Shown here: piece by piece, positions 34,901-37,833 of the stretch
Numbering within the stretch: the first letter of the stretch is position 1
Layout: every line of letters starts with the position of its first letter
Source of the DNA: Candidatus Kuenenia stuttgartensis
GTDB taxonomy: Bacteria; Planctomycetota; Planctomycetia; Planctomycetales; Planctomycetaceae
Direction of reading: 5' to 3'
Assembly: GCA_945904015.1 (NCBI GenBank)
Contig: CAMDPK010000066.1
Span: 1 to 37,833 of the forward strand
DNA: 37,833 nucleotides
Position numbers and translations under genes: made by a program
The notes under the pieces: model-generated
The model's database searches: none
Seen by the model: only the letters and a program-made list of their open reading frames with translations
What the model was told of the DNA's origin: nothing

Positions 34901-34998
34901 ATCAAGAAAAACCCGGCACCGCGCAATTCGGAGAAGTCCAACTCTTGCTGACCGGCATACGGCCCGAACGCGGTCAGGCTCAATCGCAGAGGCTTCAT
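31939..34998 (-). CDS. sbcC: SbcC subunit of the SbcCD nuclease
   Basis: A 1019-residue SMC-like ATPase that with SbcD opens hairpins and processes double-strand breaks. The N-terminal ATPase half begins MKPLRLSLTAFGPYAG with Walker A GPTGGGKT at 35-42. Long coiled coils flank a zinc hook, CPVCG near residue 513. The C-terminal half has the ABC signature LSGGEGFLASLSLALGLADV and Walker B LDTLFIDEGFGTLD. Length is near that of E. coli SbcC (about 1050). The ATG overlaps the sbcD stop as ATGA (34995-34998), so the two are translationally coupled. A gap of about 175 bases with a palindrome separates it from the next gene downstream. Confidence 0.96.
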   Translation of the reverse strand: MKPLRLSLTAFGPYAGQQELDFSELRGAGFFLIHGPTGGGKTTLLDAICFALFGETSGAGRDGGQMRSQFSPADVLTKVRFDFQLGDKSYRIERSPEQQVAKKRGEGLKTSAPSATLWIGTSEDPGRDDGGWQVLQTHSSRVTEEVRRLLGFSAQQFRQVILLPQGRFRELLEANSQEREQILETLFQTERFSVIADRLKQQARELEDQHRKLTAAKQALLAQAGAETIAEVENQLATLDLDRAGFIQQRDDAAQQEKEAAATLADAQKVDRLFQDLIAASANCESLAAQTEAMQETERLLDVAKRAEKLDPAAAECRRAETERDRRQRDVDAARRANASAIQARDAAEETHATEEQRQPERESLKQQRLRLDHLRPILADWRKAADIEFAAQQDWNQERDRHEESRRALSDIDASIPTIDELWRARQRAADSVAGLLAQVEQAETSWQQVVNKNRLAEAIVRQSAVWETAASDTRSAESRLHDDEQRLRDEQGLWDSQQAALLASTLQADQPCPVCGATHHPQPAVSPTGKLPSEAALKKQQKVVAESKQAFSQANALRQQQRDLLTQLEAEARMIPEVSALEPVFAEQVTQRRLALTEAQAEAALCETTQRELAGLQQRRATLVEQARQRQESFDAALRQSTDATSRRAALEQQLPAEVRTQAAWQTAFDECELKLSRMESAWNTTQQAADVAKTSAIMSASQLKAAEQALEEVNTAFNSAQRSFDAAIAAHGFASRAEWDAARLEPDRQQKLDAALNQFRLDEHAAADRLARATQATADQVRPVLPPLETRVVELKAIVANCQQQVADFNSQHIQLTNLFGSLKANAGELSILDQRYATVGKVADVVNGKNQSGLTLQRFVLAAFLEDVLHAASSRLRKMSRGRFQLSRKASRDDSRKAGGLDLEVLDEFTGQSRDVATLSGGEGFLASLSLALGLADVVQAHSGGTRLDTLFIDEGFGTLDSESLDEAINILLDLQEGGRLVGIISHVADLRERIDVRLEVTASRTGSVARFVVP

Positions 34999-36137
34999 TC
35001 CAGCCCCTCCACATCAGCCGCCGGAACCGCCGCCGCAAAGACCGCCAACTCCTGTTCGGAGGCATCGGCATTCAACACTTCGCGAACAAAGTTGCGAAAC
35101 AGATCCGCATCGGACGTTCCTCGTCGTGCGGCTGAACGAGACTCACCGTCGCGTCGTTCGAGAAACCGGCGTTCGAGATTCAGGACGTTCGGATAGCACT
35201 CACGCAACTTCGCCATCGCGTTGAGAATCGCTCCGTCATCCGTCAACGTGACGTGCAGATAGTCGTCTCGATGCGGATCGGTCGCGGCCCGCGCAAGCAA
35301 CTCCTGCAACTCCCCCTCCAACCGCCGCACGTCGCGCCGAGCCGACAACGGAATCTCACGCCGAGTCACCTCGCCTTGAGCCGACACATCGACGAGCGAC
35401 ACCGACTTCGTGTCCTCGCATTCCGAAAACGAGTACTTCAAAAGCGACCCCGAATAGACCGCGTTCTCACCAACGCGCTGCGGAGAATGCAGATGGCCCA
35501 GAGCAACGTAATCAAATCCGCGAAAGTGCTCGGCTCGAACCGTCCCCGCCCCCCCGACCGACAACGGCCGTTCGGATTCGCTCTCACGCCCCCCCACGAC
35601 AAACGCATGGGCGATCAAAACATTCCGTTGGCCCGGCCGAAAATTCTCCCGCATCCGATCACACATCGCCTCCATCGCCGACTCGTGATCGTCAATCGAC
35701 GAGTCGTTCAGCAATTCGCGCACTTGTGGTGGCTCGGCATACGGCAGCCCGAAGAACGCCACTTCGACGCCGTCGGCACCACGCAACACAATCGGGATGT
35801 CCGCGCGAGTCAACTTCGACACGATATGCACGCCGCTCGCTCGCAGCAGTTCCGAAGCGACTCCCAGCCGAGTCGCGCTGTCATGGTTCCCCGGAATGAG
35901 GATCACCGGAATTTCCATCTCCCACGCAATGCGGCAGAGCGTTCGGTCCCACAACTCGACAGCCTCGGGCGGCGGCACCGCGCGGTCGTAAACATCCCCC
36001 GCAATCACCACCGCGTCCGGACGATGCGCCTCGATGATGCCGAACAACTCAGACAGCACAAAGTCCTGATCGTCGGTTAAATGCACCTGATGAAAGAGCC
36101 GCCCCAAATGCCAATCAGCGGTGTGCAAAAATCTCAT
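34995..36137 (-). CDS. sbcD: SbcD subunit of the SbcCD nuclease
   Basis: A 380-residue metallophosphoesterase giving the nuclease activity of SbcCD. Mre11-type motifs are intact: DWH at 8-10, GDVYDR with Asp48, GNHD at 83-86, a later His in IAHAFVVGG, and ALGHLHSPQR. The capping-domain region follows (SGSLLKYSFSECEDTKSVSL). GAGGAG lies upstream of the ATG at 36137. It is the first gene of the sbcD-sbcC operon, with ATGA overlap to sbcC. The tRNA-Gln gene lies upstream on the same strand but has its own terminator. Confidence 0.96.
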   Translation of the reverse strand: MRFLHTADWHLGRLFHQVHLTDDQDFVLSELFGIIEAHRPDAVVIAGDVYDRAVPPPEAVELWDRTLCRIAWEMEIPVILIPGNHDSATRLGVASELLRASGVHIVSKLTRADIPIVLRGADGVEVAFFGLPYAEPPQVRELLNDSSIDDHESAMEAMCDRMRENFRPGQRNVLIAHAFVVGGRESESERPLSVGGAGTVRAEHFRGFDYVALGHLHSPQRVGENAVYSGSLLKYSFSECEDTKSVSLVDVSAQGEVTRREIPLSARRDVRRLEGELQELLARAATDPHRDDYLHVTLTDDGAILNAMAKLRECYPNVLNLERRFLERRDGESRSAARRGTSDADLFRNFVREVLNADASEQELAVFAAAVPAADVEGLE

Positions 36138-36210
36138 GCGGCGGCTCCTCTCGTCTGCCTCGCCGCGAATTATTGGCGTCGCACCTCCATGACGCGAGCC
36201 ACCCGCAGAA

Positions 36211-36250
36211 AATGCAAAACGCTCGCTGTCACGCGCTGACAGCGAGCGTT
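36211..36250 (-). terminator. Terminator after tRNA-Gln
   Basis: A 14-base perfect stem (36218-36231 with 36237-36250) and five-base loop lie seven bases past the tRNA 3' end. On the minus strand the sequence continues TTTTGCATTTT. It also falls just upstream of sbcD. Confidence 0.85.
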
Positions 36251-36256
36251 CTGAAA

Positions 36257-36327
36257 TTGCCCGGCGAGGATTTGAACCTCGACTAAGTGATTCAGAGTCA
36301 CTCGTGCTACCGTTACACCACCAGGCA
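36257..36327 (-). tRNA. tRNA-Gln (anticodon CUG)
   Basis: Read on the minus strand it folds into a full cloverleaf. The acceptor stem is TGCCTGG with CCGGGCA, the D arm GTG-TAACGGTAG-CAC, the anticodon stem AGTGA/TCACT around loop CTCTGAA (anticodon CTG), and the T arm CGAGG-TTCAAAT-CCTCG with discriminator A. CCA is not encoded. Total length is 71 bases. Confidence 0.95.
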
Positions 36328-36347
36328 GGATTTTCGTGCGGGGCGGG

Positions 36348-36376
36348 ATATTACGGGCGAGGCTGGAAGCCGCCAA
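36348..36376 (-). promoter_or_regulatory. Sigma-70-type promoter of tRNA-Gln
   Basis: On the minus strand TTGGCG (36371-36376) and TAATAT (36348-36353) are separated by exactly 17 bases, and the -10 box lies 20 bases before the tRNA 5' end. The following CCCGCCCCGC resembles a stringent-type GC-rich discriminator. The rest of the spacer up to threonine synthase (about 36380-36560) shows nothing recognisable. Confidence 0.7.
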
Positions 36377-36610
36377 GAGATTGAACGGCAAATCAATTGG
36401 CGAATGACCGTCGGCACACAGACCGGCATATCTCCGCCGAACCGTCGCGTGACGATCTTTAGTTTCTGTGACAAATTGGCTATTCCAGCACCATTGCGAC
36501 GCCGCCAATCGGTCGTTGGCAGAAAAACCAGTCAGTCCCTTTTTGAGAGTCCGTCCGGGAGCACAATCATTTCCAGCTCAACACATTCCGACCTCGCTCA
36601 TCAAATTTGT

Positions 36611-37833
36611 ATGAACCCGGCCTGCCGAGCGACGTACTCGGTCAGCGAGACGCTCGTCGATTGTTCCAAGTGCGGGCATTTGCTCGACATCGCTTACGAC
36701 TGGAATCGAGTCCCCGTACCGGGTTCGCTCAAGCAGTTTGAGTCGCGGTGGTCGAGTCGTCGGAATCCGCTCGACTTCAGCGGCGTGTGGCGGTTTCGCG
36801 AACTGCTGCCGTTCGCGAAGGACGATCAGATCGTGACCATCGGCGAGGGGCAGACCATTCTGCAATCGTCCGCCGGCGTCGGAAAATATGCCGGATTCCG
36901 AACTGGCAAACTGCTGTTGCAGTACGAAGGGCTGAACCCGTCTGGCAGTTTCAAAGACAACGGCATGACGGCCGCGTCCACGCACGCGCACATGGTCGGA
37001 GCGAAAGTCGCGGCGTGTGCCTCGACGGGGAACACCAGTGCGTCGTTGGCGATTTACTCCAGCACCACGCGGTTGTTCGAGACCATCGTCTTCATCGGCA
37101 GCGGCAAGATCTCATTCGGCAAGCTGTCGCAGGCGCTCGACTACGGAGCCAAGACGTTGCAGATTCAAGGAGATTTTGATGACGCGCTGCGGCAAGTCCG
37201 CGACGTCTGTGCGGCGCGCGGGATTTACCTGTGCAACAGTGTGAACCCGTTCCGGCTGGAAGGTCAGAAGTCGATCATGTTCCGAGTGCTCGAAGGTCTG
37301 AACTGGGAAGTCCCCGATTGGATCGTGGTGCCCGGCGGGAACCTCGGCAACTCGAGCGCGTTCGGCAAGGCGTTCACCGAGCTGAAAGAGTTGGGCCTCA
37401 TCAATCGCATCCCGCGCTTGGCCGTCATCAACGCGAGCGGCTCGAACACGCTGTATCAACTCTTCGAGCAACACAAGCTGCGTTGGAACGGCGGCCAGCT
37501 CGACGAAGCGAAAATCATCACCGACAAATTCTTCACGCAGATGGACGCCGACAACCGCCGCGCCTCGACGCTGGCGACCGCCATCGAGATCAACCGGCCG
37601 GTCAACCTGCTGAAGTGCCTGCGAGCACTCGAAGTCTGCGACGGCGTCGTGCGTGAGGTCTCGGACGAATTGATCCTGGAAGCGAAAGCCCAAATCGGAG
37701 CCGGCGGCTTCGGCTGCGAACCCGCCAGCGCCGCCAGCGTCGCCGGAGCCAAACTGCTCCGCGAGCAAGGGGTGATCTCCCCCAGCGACCGAGTCGTCTG
37801 CATCCTCACCGGCCACCAACTCAAAGACCCGAC
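36611..37833 (+). CDS. thrC: Threonine synthase (3' end beyond window)
   Basis: A PLP enzyme making threonine from O-phosphohomoserine. From the ATG at 36611 at least 407 residues are visible with no stop before the window ends. A zinc-ribbon-like start ([13 protein letters not shown] with Cys18 and Cys21) is followed by the PLP-lysine motif [10 protein letters not shown] (Lys115), [10 protein letters not shown], the loop [16 protein letters not shown], and a late [12 protein letters not shown] substrate/phosphate region. The first zinc Cys of the usual C-NP-C pattern is encoded by the TGT directly before this ATG. The open frame extends upstream through SDLAHQIC, so translation may begin earlier (ATT at 36569 with GGGAG seven bases upstream, or TTG at 36494). 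Enzyme identity is strong; the start is not. Confidence 0.92.
   Translation, partial: MNPACRATYSVSETLVDCSKCGHLLDIAYDWNRVPVPGSLKQFESRWSSRRNPLDFSGVWRFRELLPFAKDDQIVTIGEGQTILQSSAGVGKYAGFRTGKLLLQYEGLNPSGSFKDNGMTAASTHAHMVGAKVAACASTGNTSASLAIYSSTTRLFETIVFIGSGKISFGKLSQALDYGAKTLQIQGDFDDALRQVRDVCAARGIYLCNSVNPFRLEGQKSIMFRVLEGLNWEVPDWIVVPGGNLGNSSAFGKAFTELKELGLINRIPRLAVINASGSNTLYQLFEQHKLRWNGGQLDEAKIITDKFFTQMDADNRRASTLATAIEINRPVNLLKCLRALEVCDGVVREVSDELILEAKAQIGAGGFGCEPASAASVAGAKLLREQGVISPSDRVVCILTGHQLKDP

Noticed and set aside
33790..35196. 468-residue plus-strand frame opposite sbcC and sbcD
   Set aside because: Antisense shadow; spans the ATGA junction of two certain genes and shows no domain.
25343..36137. 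RecQ plus SbcCD as a possible defence island
   Set aside because: The genes are far apart with unrelated exported proteins between; SbcCD and RecQ are ordinary repair genes and no restriction, toxin or sensor genes accompany them.

Overview
This is a high-GC stretch of bacterial chromosome that looks planctomycete. The clues are a PSCyt1/DUF1549/DUF1553 protein with an N-terminal CxxCH motif, a secreted sulfatase, a DUF1080 (3-keto-disaccharide hydrolase-type) protein, a giant PQQ-propeller/TPR protein, a secreted CSLREA/choice-of-anchor-Q/RTX protein with an LESRVLP N-terminal motif, Tat-exported proteins of unclear role, and many palindromic repeats of types often seen in planctomycete genomes. 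The species is not identifiable from the window alone.

Layout. 1-2.2 kb: inorganic pyrophosphatase and an MFS permease. 2.4-7.2 kb: a 1573-residue exported PQQ/TPR protein. 7.4-10.6 kb: the PSCyt1 protein. 10.7-15.5 kb (minus): a large secreted beta-helix/cadherin/RTX protein. 15.6-16.8 kb (minus): a decayed IS1380-type transposase. 16.9-21.6 kb (plus): sulfatase and GNAT acetyltransferase (12 bp apart), then a Tat-exported cupin-like protein and an FHA-GAF-nucleotide cyclase (20 bp apart). 21.6-22.8 kb: a sparse region with a possible small gene, a sigma-54-like promoter, a lone pilin-like gene and a good intrinsic terminator. 22.8-24.0 kb (minus): LarA/DUF2088-like protein. 24.4-26.8 kb (plus): sugar-phosphate-isomerase-like TIM barrel and a short RecQ. 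26.8-28.9 kb (minus): exported alpha/beta hydrolase plus Tat-signal protein, 20 bp apart. 29.2-30.0 kb: DUF1080. 30.0-31.8 kb (minus): secreted protein of unknown role. 31.9-36.1 kb (minus): sbcD-sbcC with ATGA coupling. 36.2-36.4 kb (minus): tRNA-Gln(CUG) with visible promoter and terminator. 36.6 kb to the end: threonine synthase, running off the window.

Functionally this is mostly housekeeping (pyrophosphatase, SbcCD, RecQ, tRNA, threonine synthase) mixed with the exported polysaccharide-degradation and surface proteins typical of planctomycetes. No defence island, prophage, biosynthetic cluster or CRISPR array is visible.

The most unusual signal is not a gene. About ten intergenic spacers and at least two coding sequences carry inverted pairs of short units. 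In the clearest cases each unit is itself a small palindrome, which is the architecture of REPINs/BIMEs. Several sequence families are present, and some stems show compensatory base changes. One family occurs both between genes and, as a 99-bp in-frame segment, inside the PQQ gene. Another forms a perfect 24-bp inverted repeat inside the PSCyt1 gene and is translated there. No RAYT-type transposase that could move them is seen in the window.
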